Shown: positions 42,678 to 51,003 of the stretch, piece after piece | Numbering within the stretch: position 1 is the stretch's first letter | How the letters are laid out: each line of letters starts with the position of its first letter | DNA from: Agrobacterium salinitolerans | GTDB lineage: Bacteria > Pseudomonadota > Alphaproteobacteria > Rhizobiales > Rhizobiaceae | Reading direction: 5' to 3' | NCBI RefSeq assembly: GCF_002008225.1 | Contig: NZ_MRDH01000021.1 | Coordinates: 1-64,000 of the forward strand | DNA: 64,000 bases | Position numbers and translations under genes: made by a program | The notes under the pieces: generated by a model | Seen by the model: the letters and a program-made list of their open reading frames with translations, nothing else | Database searches by the model: none | Told to the model about the DNA's origin: nothing

Positions 42678-44462
42678 TCACCGCCCTACCGCATAGGCCT
42701 GCATCAGCCGCGGTGTCGCGGCGGCGCGCAGCAGGCCGTCCGCATCGCGGCGCGCGGCGGTGAGCCGCCCGACCGACCATGCATCGGCAACCGTGACGCG
42801 GTGCCCTCGACGGCGAAGCTCCTGCAAGGTCGCCTCGCCCACGGTGCTTTCCACGGTGATTTCGCCCGGCGAACGGGTGCGCGGATAAAACGACCCCGGA
42901 AAATGCGCGGTGTGGAACAGCGGCATGTCGATGGCGGCCTGCAGGTTCTTGCCGTGATGGGCATAACGCAGGAAGAAGGGCAATTGCCACTGGTCCTGCT
43001 GATCGCCGCCCGGCGTGCCGAACACCATGGAGGGACGCCCCTGATGAAGCGCAAGCGAAGGCGTCAGCGTGGTGCGGGGGCGTTTGCCCGGTGCAAGCGA
43101 GGTCGGCAGACCTTCCTTCAGCCAGAACATCTGAGCGCGGGAATTGAGCGCGAAACCGAGACCGGGCACGATGGGCGAGGATTGCAGCCAGCCGCCCGAC
43201 GGCGTGGTGGAGACCATGTTGCCCCAGCGGTCAATGACATCGATATGCACCGTATCGCCGCGCTTCTCCGTCAGATGCGACATGGTCGGCTCGTAGACCG
43301 TGCCGGCGCCGCTCATCTCGGCCAGCATGGCCATCGTGGCGTCCACCTGCTTTTCGTAACCCGGCACAGTGCCGGGGCGCAGCTCCAGCGAGGCCTCGCC
43401 GCTTATCAGCGCACGGCGTCCGGCATTGTAGCCTTCCGACAGGAGATATTCCGTCGGGATCTGCCCGAATTCCGGATCGCCGTAATAGACTTCGCGGTCG
43501 GCATAAGCGAGCTTCATGGCTTCGACTATGGTGTGGATGAAATCGGGACCGGACGGGTCCATGGCCGCAATGTCGAAGCCTTTCAGAAGCGCAAGCGATT
43601 GCAGCAGAACCGGACCCTGTCCCCAGGCCGGCGTCTTGGCAATCGTCCAATCTTGATAGTCGAGCGTCTGGGGCGCTTCGACGGTCGCGCTCCAGTCCGC
43701 CATATCCTGCGCCGTTAACACGCCCTTGTGCCGCGCGCCGCTGGCGTCCATGACTTCCGCAGTCCTCACGTAACGGTCGATAGCTTCCGCAACGAAACCC
43801 CGATAGAAGGCGTCGCGCGCCGCCTCGATCTGGTTTTCGCGGCCGGAACGCGCTTCGGCTTCGGTGATAATCCGCTGATAGGTCGCAGCCAGAACCGGAT
43901 TGCGGAAATTGGCGTGAGGCTCGGGTGCGGCACCACCCGGCAACCACGTCTCATGGGAGGTCGGCCATTCCTTCTCGAAGAAATCGGCCAGCCCCTTGAT
44001 GGTGGCGGAGACACGCGGCAATGTCGGATGCCCCTGCTCGGCATAATAGATGGCGGGTTCCAGCACGTCGCGCACGCTCATGGTGCCATAATCGCGCAGC
44101 ATCAGCATCCAGCCGTCGAAGGCACCGGGAATAACGGTGGCCAGCAGCCCATCGCCGGGGATCAGCTTCAGTCCTTCCGACGTGTAGTGTTCGATCGTCG
44201 CACCGCTCGGGGCCGGGCCCTGTGCGCAGATGACTTCCACCTTGTCCTTCTTTTTCGAATAAAACACAGCGGGCATATCTCCGCCCGGACCGCAAAGATG
44301 CGGCTCGACGATCTGGAGGACAAAACCGGTGGCGACGGCCGCGTCGAAAGCATTGCCGCCTTTTTCGAGGATCGCCATGCCGACGGCCGACGCGATCCAG
44401 TGGGTTGAGGTGACGACGCCGAAGGTTCCAAGGATTTCAGGGCGTGTGGTGAATTCATTCAT
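42678..44462 (-). CDS. Gamma-glutamyltransferase family protein, cytoplasmic
   Basis: A 594-residue Ntn-hydrolase of the gamma-glutamyltranspeptidase family. The N-terminal part has the family pattern ASAVGMAILEKGGNAFDAAVA and GPGGD. The predicted self-cleavage threonine and nucleophile is T404 in RGDTVHIDVIDRWGNMVS. There is no signal peptide, unlike periplasmic GGTs, so it should act on imported substrate. It lies inside a peptide-importer operon (permease gene 21 bases upstream, ATPase 4 bases downstream). Glutathione or other gamma-glutamyl peptides are the natural guess. Cephalosporin acylase or oxamate-type relatives of this family are alternatives. Confidence 0.85.
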   Translation of the reverse strand: MNEFTTRPEILGTFGVVTSTHWIASAVGMAILEKGGNAFDAAVATGFVLQIVEPHLCGPGGDMPAVFYSKKKDKVEVICAQGPAPSGATIEHYTSEGLKLIPGDGLLATVIPGAFDGWMLMLRDYGTMSVRDVLEPAIYYAEQGHPTLPRVSATIKGLADFFEKEWPTSHETWLPGGAAPEPHANFRNPVLAATYQRIITEAEARSGRENQIEAARDAFYRGFVAEAIDRYVRTAEVMDASGARHKGVLTAQDMADWSATVEAPQTLDYQDWTIAKTPAWGQGPVLLQSLALLKGFDIAAMDPSGPDFIHTIVEAMKLAYADREVYYGDPEFGQIPTEYLLSEGYNAGRRALISGEASLELRPGTVPGYEKQVDATMAMLAEMSGAGTVYEPTMSHLTEKRGDTVHIDVIDRWGNMVSTTPSGGWLQSSPIVPGLGFALNSRAQMFWLKEGLPTSLAPGKRPRTTLTPSLALHQGRPSMVFGTPGGDQQDQWQLPFFLRYAHHGKNLQAAIDMPLFHTAHFPGSFYPRTRSPGEITVESTVGEATLQELRRRGHRVTVADAWSVGRLTAARRDADGLLRAAATPRLMQAYAVGR

Positions 44463-44483
44463 TCCGATATTCCTTGTAAAAAA

Positions 44484-45356
44484 TCATGCTTCGCGCGGAT
44501 CGAGTGCATCACGCAGGCCGTCGCCCAGAAGATTGAAGCCGATGACGACGAGGAAGATGGCGATGCCGGGCCACATCGTCATCCACGGCGCCTGGCTGAG
44601 GAAATTCTTTGCAGTATTCAGCATCGAGCCCCAGGAGGGCGCAGGCGCCTGCTGGCCAAGCCCGAGAAAAGAGAGGCTCGCCTCAGCGATAATGGCGGTC
44701 GCAACGGTCAGGGTCGCCTGCACGATGATAGGGGCAAAAACATTCGGCAGGATGTAACGCGTCATGATGTCGATGTGGTTGAGGCCGATGGACCTTGCGC
44801 CTTCGACATAGTCTTCGGTTTTGACCGCCAGCACCTGCCCGCGCGTCAGGCGCACGAAAATCGGCATGGCGGAAAGACCGATGGCGATCATCGCATTGGT
44901 AAGGCTCGGGCCAAGGAAGGCAGCAAGCGCGATTGCCACGATGAGGAACGGCATGGCCAGCAACGCTTCGGTGATGCGGGATATGACCATATCCACCCAG
45001 CCGCCGAAATAACCTGAAATCAGGCCAAAGGGCACGCCGATGACCACGGCGATCATCACCGAGACCACGCCCGCCATCAGCGAGGCGCGCGCGCCATAGA
45101 TCATGCGGGAAAGGATGTCTCGGCCGAGATCGTCGGTGCCGAGCCAATGGGCGGCCGAGGGGGCCTTGCGGATGGCCGACCAGCTGGTCGCCACCGGATC
45201 GGCAATCGGAAGGATCGGCGCGGCAATGGCAAGAACGGCGAAAAACAGCACGATAGCCATGCCGGCAAGCGCCGATTTGTTGCGCTTCATCTTTTTCCAG
45301 GCGCGGCTTTCCTGCCGCGTTACCGCTACGGAGAGGTTTTGATCGAGAACGGTCAT
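44484..45356 (-). CDS. Peptide-type ABC importer permease (DppC/GsiD-like)
   Basis: A 290-residue permease with an N-terminal cytoplasmic segment, TM1 at about residues 32-52, the family motif GTDDLGRDILSRMIYGAR, and the EAA loop YVEGARSIGLNHIDIMTRYILPN. It pairs with the DppB-like gene 12 bases upstream. Confidence 0.88.
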   Translation of the reverse strand: MTVLDQNLSVAVTRQESRAWKKMKRNKSALAGMAIVLFFAVLAIAAPILPIADPVATSWSAIRKAPSAAHWLGTDDLGRDILSRMIYGARASLMAGVVSVMIAVVIGVPFGLISGYFGGWVDMVISRITEALLAMPFLIVAIALAAFLGPSLTNAMIAIGLSAMPIFVRLTRGQVLAVKTEDYVEGARSIGLNHIDIMTRYILPNVFAPIIVQATLTVATAIIAEASLSFLGLGQQAPAPSWGSMLNTAKNFLSQAPWMTMWPGIAIFLVVIGFNLLGDGLRDALDPREA

Positions 45357-45368
45357 GATATCGGTGCC

Positions 45369-46316
45369 TCAGATCGTCGCCCTGAGGCGGGGGTTGAGCA
45401 GGACATAGGCAATGTCGGCCAGAAGGTTCATGAGGATGAAGCCGACGGCGGTGCAAAGAACGATGCCCTGCACGACGGCATAGTCGCGGGTGAACACCGC
45501 GTCGACCGTCATCTTGCCGAAGCCGGGAATGGTGAAAATCTGCTCCGTCAGCACCGCCCCGGCCAGCAATTCGCCGAAGAGCAGCGCCAGAAGCGTGATA
45601 ACGGGCAGAAGCGCATTGCGGAAACTATGCGACAGGATGATCTCGCGCGGCGAAAGACCCTTGGCTCGGGCAGTGCGGATATAGTCGGAACTGAGCACCG
45701 CCACCATCGCCGACCGGGTATGGCGCATCAGCGTTGCCGCAAGCGCGTTGCCCAGCACGAAGGCGGGCATGATCATGGTTTCGATGGAGCGCACGGGATC
45801 GACAAAGATCGATTCATAACCGGATGCCGGCAACCACCCGAGTTTGACCGACACCAGCAGGATCAGCATGATGCCGAGCCAGAAATTCGGGATAGAGAGG
45901 CCGGAAAGCGCAACAATATTGGCCGCGTAATCGATCCAGGTGTTCTTCTTGACGGCGGCGAGAATACCGATCGGAATGCCGATGACCATCGCAAAGAACA
46001 TCGCCATCACCGCAAGCTGGATGGTGACCGGCAGCTTCTGACCGATGAGTTCCAGCACTGGCTGGTTTGTGCGCAGCGAAATTCCGAAATCGCCCGTCAC
46101 GACGCCGCCCAGCCAGTTGACATATTGCAGCGGAACCGGGTCGTTCAGGCGATATTTCTCACGCAGGAATTCAATCGTCGCCGGATCGCGCTCTTCGCCA
46201 GCCATGGCGAGAACCGGATCTCCCGGCAGCAGTTTTTGCAGCGAGAAGACGAAAATGGAGATGATCAGTAGCGTCGGGATAGCGACCAGTAGTCGCTTGC
46301 CGATATAAACAGGCAT
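45369..46316 (-). CDS. Peptide-type ABC importer permease (DppB/GsiC-like)
   Basis: A 315-residue permease. TM1 starts at residue 9, followed by the periplasmic loop LPGDPVLAMAGEERDPATIE and the family motifs GDFGISLRTNQPV and YIRTARAKGLSPREIILSHSFRNALLPV. I use the ATG at 46316 with GAGGG upstream rather than the 13-codon longer frame. A hairpin separates it from the binding-protein gene upstream. Confidence 0.88.
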   Translation of the reverse strand: MPVYIGKRLLVAIPTLLIISIFVFSLQKLLPGDPVLAMAGEERDPATIEFLREKYRLNDPVPLQYVNWLGGVVTGDFGISLRTNQPVLELIGQKLPVTIQLAVMAMFFAMVIGIPIGILAAVKKNTWIDYAANIVALSGLSIPNFWLGIMLILLVSVKLGWLPASGYESIFVDPVRSIETMIMPAFVLGNALAATLMRHTRSAMVAVLSSDYIRTARAKGLSPREIILSHSFRNALLPVITLLALLFGELLAGAVLTEQIFTIPGFGKMTVDAVFTRDYAVVQGIVLCTAVGFILMNLLADIAYVLLNPRLRATI

Positions 46317-46348
46317 GGCGTGGCCCTCGTTCGTGCCAATTCGTGAGG

Positions 46349-46371
46349 GCCGCACGGCAGGGCCGTGCGGC
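46349..46371 (-). promoter_or_regulatory. Post-binding-protein mRNA hairpin
   Basis: GCCGCACGGC and GCCGTGCGGC form a perfect 10-bp stem with a 3-base loop, 13 bases after the binding-protein stop and before the first permease. No T-tract. Same position as the hairpin after ehuB. Confidence 0.6.
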
Positions 46372-46384
46372 GCATGCGACGTGT

Positions 46385-47893
46385 TCAGTCCTTGGAGACG
46401 CCGAGAAGGCGGATCATACCGTCCGGCGATGGCGCCCAGCCCTTGACCTTGTTGGAAATGGCGTAGGCATAGGGCTGGTGACCGAGATAGATGATCGGCA
46501 TGTCATCGTTGAGGATGACGCTGGCGGCATCGTATTTTTCCTTGCGCACTGCATCTTCGGTCGAGGCGCGGGCCTCGTTGAGCAGCTTGTCGACCTCAGG
46601 ATTGCAATATTTCACATCGTTGATGCCGCCCTTGCAGGTGACGAACTGATGCAGGTTGCCATCCGGATCGATGCGTCCCGACCAGTCGGAACGGCTGAGC
46701 TGATAATTGCCGGCGGTCTGCTCGGAAAGAAGCGTGGCAAATTCCGTGGCCTTCAGGGTGACGTTGAAGCCGGCTTCCGCGACCATTGACTGGATGACCT
46801 GCATCATCTGCGTCTGCGTCGTGTTGTTAGCGTGCTGAAGCTCGACGTCGAGTTTTTCGTAACCCGCCTCCTTCATCAGTTGCTTGGCCTTGTCGATATC
46901 GCGCGCCGGCACAGGAAGGTTCTGGTTGAACCATGGGCTTGTGGGCGGAAATGCCTGATTGCCTGCTTTTGACGTACCCTCGAAGACGATCTGGCCAATC
47001 GCTTCCCGGTCAATCGCATAAGAAAAGGCCTGACGCAGGCGCTTGTCCTTGCCGAGCGGATTATCCGCGCGGGGGCCGTTGTTGATGTTGACATACATGG
47101 CCATGTAGCCCGGACCGATGACATCCGCATAGGTCAGATTGGCGTCGTTCTTGACGGACTCGGCATCGGAGGCCGCGATGCGTTCGGCGATATCGAGGTC
47201 TCCCGAGCGAAGATTGGCAAGCTTCACGGTCGTATCCGGGATCGGCAGATAAACGACCCTGTCGACCAGAATTTTGTCCTTGTCCCAATAATCGGCGAAT
47301 TTCTTGAGCACGATGCGGTCCTGCTGGATGCGCTCGACGAATTTGAACGGTCCGGCGCAGACCGGCTTCGAACCGAAATTGGCGCCCAGTTCCTTGGCCG
47401 CCTTCGGTGCGACGATCATACCGGCGCGGTCGGAAAGCTGCGCCAGCAGGGTGACATCCGGCGTCTTCAGGGTGAATTTCACTTCAAGCGGCGCGGTGGC
47501 CTCAACCTTTTCGATCGAGGAAAGCTCACTCTTGCGGCGGGATTCCGGCAAGGTCATGTTGCGCTCGATGGTGGCCACGACAGCCGCCGCATCCAGCGTC
47601 TCGCCGTCATGGAATTTCACGCCGTCGCGGATTTTCATCGTCAACACCTTGCCGCCGTCGGACCAGGCCCATTCGGTGGCAAGCTGGGGAACGATCTTCA
47701 TGTCCTGCGAGATATCGACGAGCTTGTCGCACATGGCGGTATAAACGATACGCCCGACGAAGGTGCGCGATTGCGCGGGGTCTAACACGTCGGCGTCGTC
47801 ATTAAGGCCGATACGCAGTTCGGACGAGATTGCCGGCGCGGACAGGAATGCACCGGCCAACAGGGCGGCGGTCAATGTCTTGATCTTCTTCAT
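46385..47893 (-). CDS. Peptide-type ABC importer substrate-binding protein (family 5)
   Basis: A 502-residue family 5 (DppA/GsiB) periplasmic binding protein with a Sec signal (about 1-22, FLSAPAISS). Family features: LRIGLNDDADVLDPAQS at the mature N-terminus, VKFHDGETLDAAAV, and DYWDKDKILVDRVVYLPIPD. It follows the gntR gene by 75 bases in the same direction and leads the importer genes. The linked gamma-glutamyltransferase suggests gamma-glutamyl peptides as ligand; sequence alone does not show it. Confidence 0.87.
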   Translation of the reverse strand: MKKIKTLTAALLAGAFLSAPAISSELRIGLNDDADVLDPAQSRTFVGRIVYTAMCDKLVDISQDMKIVPQLATEWAWSDGGKVLTMKIRDGVKFHDGETLDAAAVVATIERNMTLPESRRKSELSSIEKVEATAPLEVKFTLKTPDVTLLAQLSDRAGMIVAPKAAKELGANFGSKPVCAGPFKFVERIQQDRIVLKKFADYWDKDKILVDRVVYLPIPDTTVKLANLRSGDLDIAERIAASDAESVKNDANLTYADVIGPGYMAMYVNINNGPRADNPLGKDKRLRQAFSYAIDREAIGQIVFEGTSKAGNQAFPPTSPWFNQNLPVPARDIDKAKQLMKEAGYEKLDVELQHANNTTQTQMMQVIQSMVAEAGFNVTLKATEFATLLSEQTAGNYQLSRSDWSGRIDPDGNLHQFVTCKGGINDVKYCNPEVDKLLNEARASTEDAVRKEKYDAASVILNDDMPIIYLGHQPYAYAISNKVKGWAPSPDGMIRLLGVSKD

Positions 47894-47968
47894 GTTCTAT
47901 CCTCTGGTCTGGTTATCTTTGTTTTTTCATTGGCCGGGTCTGAAAGTCCGGCGGGTCTGCTCTGCCGC

Positions 47969-48742
47969 CTATGAGGTCGGCGTGAGCGGATTATCGGCAT
48001 CGCCCGTGCTGCGGGCGGCAATCTCTTGTCCGGTTTTCTCCTCCAGAAAGCCGAGCGAGGTGGCGCGGATCAACCTTTCCTGATGCATGAGCAGGTGCTG
48101 GCGCATCGCTTCGCCAGCTCTTGCGGGGTCGCGATCGGCGATGGCGTCGACGATCGCTATGTGCTGTTCGAAGGAAGCCTTGCCGTTCGTGCCGCTGCGG
48201 CGCGCCAGCTCCCGTATCGACTGCCATGCATCGTCCTGGCGAATGCGGTTGATGACATCAAAGATGGACAGGAACAATTTGTTGCCGGCGCTCTGGGCGA
48301 TCTGGCGGTGAAGCGAACCATCCCACAACTCCTTGGCGTCGGCATCCGTGCTCTGGCCGGTCTTGTGGACGAGGGCGCGCATGCGCTCCACCTCGGCCGG
48401 CTTGGCGCGCATGGCCGCAAGCTGCGCCAGTTGCGGCTCGATGCGAAGACGCACTTCCATGATTTCCATGATATCCGTGCCGGCCACCAGTTCCGTCACC
48501 TGGGCGGACCAATCGTCGGGCTTTTCGCCCACAAAGGTTCCCGCCCCCTGCCGTCTCCAGATCAGACCTTCGGCTTCGAGAACCTCAAGAGCGCGACGGA
48601 CCGCACGTCGGCCGACATTGAAGGTTTCCGCAAACGCCCGCTCCGTCGGCAGGCGACGGTCTTTCGCAAGATCCTGCGCCTGAATATACGCGCGCAATTT
48701 TCCTAGCGCATAGTTGGAGTTGTCGTTGGGGTTCACCGTCAC
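47969..48742 (-). CDS. FadR-type GntR regulator of the peptide importer operon
   Basis: A 257-residue regulator: winged HTH at about residues 10-75 (RRLPTERAFAETFNVGRRAVRRALEVLEAEGL) and an all-helical FCD effector domain (about 90-235) with the metal-binding pattern D...H...H of this class. It is the first gene of the operon. The start is GTG, and a perfect inverted repeat lies 15-37 bases upstream, so the protein probably represses its own operon. The effector is unknown, possibly the imported peptide or its breakdown product. Confidence 0.85.
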   Translation of the reverse strand: MTVNPNDNSNYALGKLRAYIQAQDLAKDRRLPTERAFAETFNVGRRAVRRALEVLEAEGLIWRRQGAGTFVGEKPDDWSAQVTELVAGTDIMEIMEVRLRIEPQLAQLAAMRAKPAEVERMRALVHKTGQSTDADAKELWDGSLHRQIAQSAGNKLFLSIFDVINRIRQDDAWQSIRELARRSGTNGKASFEQHIAIVDAIADRDPARAGEAMRQHLLMHQERLIRATSLGFLEEKTGQEIAARSTGDADNPLTPTS

Positions 48743-48756
48743 GTCGCACCATTTAC

Positions 48757-48779
48757 TGAACCAATCTCACATTGGTTCA
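48757..48779 (-). promoter_or_regulatory. Probable GntR operator (perfect inverted repeat)
   Basis: TGAACCAAT, 5 bases, ATTGGTTCA: a perfect 9-bp dyad immediately upstream of the gntR start. A further half-site, TTGGTTCG (48781-48788), follows in direct repeat at a 9-base period. Position and symmetry fit an autoregulatory operator overlapping the promoter. Confidence 0.72.
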
Positions 48780-48813
48780 TTTGGTTCGAAATTTTCGCCG
48801 ACGTCAAGCCTAT

Positions 48814-48842
48814 TTTTGAGCGATAATTACTGACGCTCAAAA
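48814..48842. repeat. Inverted repeat downstream of the epimerase gene
   Basis: TTTTGAGCG and CGCTCAAAA, perfect over 9 bp with an 11-base A/T-rich loop, in the 176-base gap between gntR and the epimerase stop. The adjacent 48843-48900 segment repeats TTTGGCG-like words. It lacks terminator polarity on the minus strand and might be another regulator site. Confidence 0.4.
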
Positions 48843-48918
48843 TATGGGCATTTGGCGGTTTTTTGAAGTTTGGCGTTCGGCGGAGGGCGTTTGGGCGTCA
48901 CAGGCGCACCCGCTCCTC

Positions 48919-49785
48919 CTAAAGATCGATGGAGAGCCTGATGCGCCCCGACAGGCGCTCGCCGGGGGCAACCGTCCCGAGACCCTGCCCTTCCCGCTGC
49001 GCCTGCGACAAACCAAGCGCTCCGGCGGCCATGGAAACCGGCTCAAGACAGAGGTAGCGCTGCATGCGGTGCACGGCGAGATGGCCGAAAACGGGATCGG
49101 CCTCGAGCCGCAGTGAAAACCGGTCGAAGTCGACCTGCGCGCTTGACCAATCGGTGAAATGCAGTGTGTATCCCGTTGCGGCGGGAATGGCAGGTTTCGG
49201 GCGAGGCGCCGCCGGCTGGCCGGTTGGCACGTTTTGCGCATCCAGCGGATATTGCAGCTTGGCGTCCGTCCGGGCATTGCGACCGAACCCTGCCGCCAGA
49301 TAGGGGTGCCAGCCTAGCGCCATCGGTGCTGGCACATCCGCGAGATTGGTTATCGACAGTTCCACGGCGAGGCTTTCGTCTTCCAGCAGGAAAGACTGCT
49401 CGGCGCGAAAAGAAAAAGGCCACTCCCCGTCGGCCTCGTAGTCCAACATCAGTGAAACCCGATCCGAAGACAGATCTGAAATCGCCCACGGCCGGCGGTG
49501 AGCCGGGCCATGCATGGCATCAGGCGCAAGCGCCGGATGCGGCAGCAGGTCATGGCGGATACCGGCATGGATGAAGGACCCGCCATAGAGCCGGTTGTGA
49601 TAGGGAAACAAGGGGTATGCGCCAGCCCTTGGCCAGTTGAACGGCTCGAATTCCTGCTCCATTGTCGGCACCAGAATATCGCCGTAGTCAAAGTGCCGCA
49701 GATGGGTCATTCTGCCACCCCAGGCGGGGCGCAGGCGGGCGGAGAGCCGCCCGCAGGCAATCGCAACCGTTTCAGGCAAAGGCAT
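48919..49785 (-). CDS. Aldose 1-epimerase family protein
   Basis: A 288-residue galactose-mutarotase-like protein. Family landmarks: NRLYGGSF near residue 63, the HGPAHRRPW histidine segment, and LGWHPYLAAGF, which holds the second catalytic histidine; CLEPVS carries the general-base glutamate. It interconverts anomers of an aldose or uronic acid. The start at 49785 overlaps the dehydratase stop by 14 bases; no clear ribosome site is seen, consistent with translational coupling. It is the last gene of the sugar-acid operon. Confidence 0.8.
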   Translation of the reverse strand: MPLPETVAIACGRLSARLRPAWGGRMTHLRHFDYGDILVPTMEQEFEPFNWPRAGAYPLFPYHNRLYGGSFIHAGIRHDLLPHPALAPDAMHGPAHRRPWAISDLSSDRVSLMLDYEADGEWPFSFRAEQSFLLEDESLAVELSITNLADVPAPMALGWHPYLAAGFGRNARTDAKLQYPLDAQNVPTGQPAAPRPKPAIPAATGYTLHFTDWSSAQVDFDRFSLRLEADPVFGHLAVHRMQRYLCLEPVSMAAGALGLSQAQREGQGLGTVAPGERLSGRIRLSIDL

Positions 49786-50959
49786 AGGAGCCGTCAGGCC
49801 GTTTCGGCACCCGTCTTTGCCAATGAACATAGCCATCCTCCTGCATGGCTTTTTCATCCATCTCGACACCCCAGCCGGGACGGTCCGGCCTCAGTTCCAG
49901 ATATCCGTCCTTCGGCAGGTAGGGGTCGACGACATAACGGGTTTCATCCTCGCGTTTTTCGAGATCGGTGCCGCCATAGACGTAGCATTGCCCTTTCGGC
50001 AGGCGATATTCGAGAATTCGGAAATTCTGCTGGGCAGCGGAGAAGTGCACATTGACGGCGGTGGCGAGCGGTCCCATAGGGTTATGCGGCGCGATGCTGA
50101 CAAAATGGGCTTCCGCAAGCGTCGCGATGCGGCGCATCTCCGAAATGCCGCCGACGACGCAGATATCGGGCTGGATGATATCCGCACCTTTTACTTGAAG
50201 AAGGCGAAGGAACTCATTGCGATTATATAGACTTTCACCCGTTGCCAGCGTGCAGTTCAGCCCCTGTTTGAGGTCTCCCCACATCTCGATGTTTTCGGGA
50301 CGCAGCGGCTCTTCGAAGAACAGCGGATCGTAAGGGGCAAGCGCGTTGCCAAGTTGGCGGGCGGCCGCGGGCTCGAAAATCTTGGCATGGGCGTCGAAGG
50401 CGATGTCGTAGTCAGGGCGCACGGTTTCGCGAAGGGAGCGGAAATATTCAGCGGAACTGCGCACCACCTCGCCCCAGCGATGGGCATGGATATCGACACG
50501 CCACGGGCTGAGCTTGAAGGCCGTGAAGCCCCAATCCTCGTTAAGACGGTCGAATTCCTCCCTTGCCGCTGGCGCATCCGGGGCCGTGTAGACACCGGCA
50601 TAGACCTTGATACGGTCGCGTACTTCGCCGCCCAGCAGCTTGTAGACTGGTACGCCCGCCGCCTTGGCTGCGAGGTCCCACAGGCAATGATCGAGCGCCG
50701 AGATGGCCGACAGACCGAGCGCTCCGGGCGGAAAGCGGTTCTGCTGAAGCAGGAGGTTATAGAGATACTCCACCCGCGTCGGGTCCTGCCCGGCTAGGAA
50801 GCCGTAGAGGTAGTCCAGCACCGGCGGTAGGGCGAGATCGGGGCCGTGATTGTAACATTCACCCCAGCCGGTCAAACCGTCATCGGTATCGAGGGCGACG
50901 ATGACGCGGGGGCGGTCCTTGTCACGGGTGACGAATACCCGCATGCGGTCGATTTTCAT
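49772..50959 (-). CDS. Enolase-superfamily sugar acid dehydratase (mandelate racemase group)
   Basis: A 395-residue enzyme of the mandelate racemase/muconate lactonizing group. Metal ligands are D189 (AFDAHAKIFEP), E216 (FFEEPLRPEN) and E242 (GESLYN). A catalytic lysine is in FKLSPW, and the His/Asp pair is formed by QPDICVVGG and APHNPMGP. These enzymes dehydrate aldonic or aldaric acids to 2-keto-3-deoxy acids. It sits 44 bases after the ATPase gene of the importer and overlaps the epimerase gene, so it should act on the imported sugar acid. D-galactonate, galactarate and related acids are all possible. Confidence 0.85.
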   Translation of the reverse strand: MKIDRMRVFVTRDKDRPRVIVALDTDDGLTGWGECYNHGPDLALPPVLDYLYGFLAGQDPTRVEYLYNLLLQQNRFPPGALGLSAISALDHCLWDLAAKAAGVPVYKLLGGEVRDRIKVYAGVYTAPDAPAAREEFDRLNEDWGFTAFKLSPWRVDIHAHRWGEVVRSSAEYFRSLRETVRPDYDIAFDAHAKIFEPAAARQLGNALAPYDPLFFEEPLRPENIEMWGDLKQGLNCTLATGESLYNRNEFLRLLQVKGADIIQPDICVVGGISEMRRIATLAEAHFVSIAPHNPMGPLATAVNVHFSAAQQNFRILEYRLPKGQCYVYGGTDLEKREDETRYVVDPYLPKDGYLELRPDRPGWGVEMDEKAMQEDGYVHWQRRVPKRPDGSYAFA

Positions 50960-51003
50960 GCTTCAGTCTTCCTCATGAATTGCAGCGTGCGGCATGCCCG
51001 GCG

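Noticed and set aside
42246..43718. 490-codon plus-strand frame opposite the double ATPase and gamma-glutamyltransferase genes
   Set aside because: Spans the junction of two well-supported minus-strand genes and has no protein-like features.
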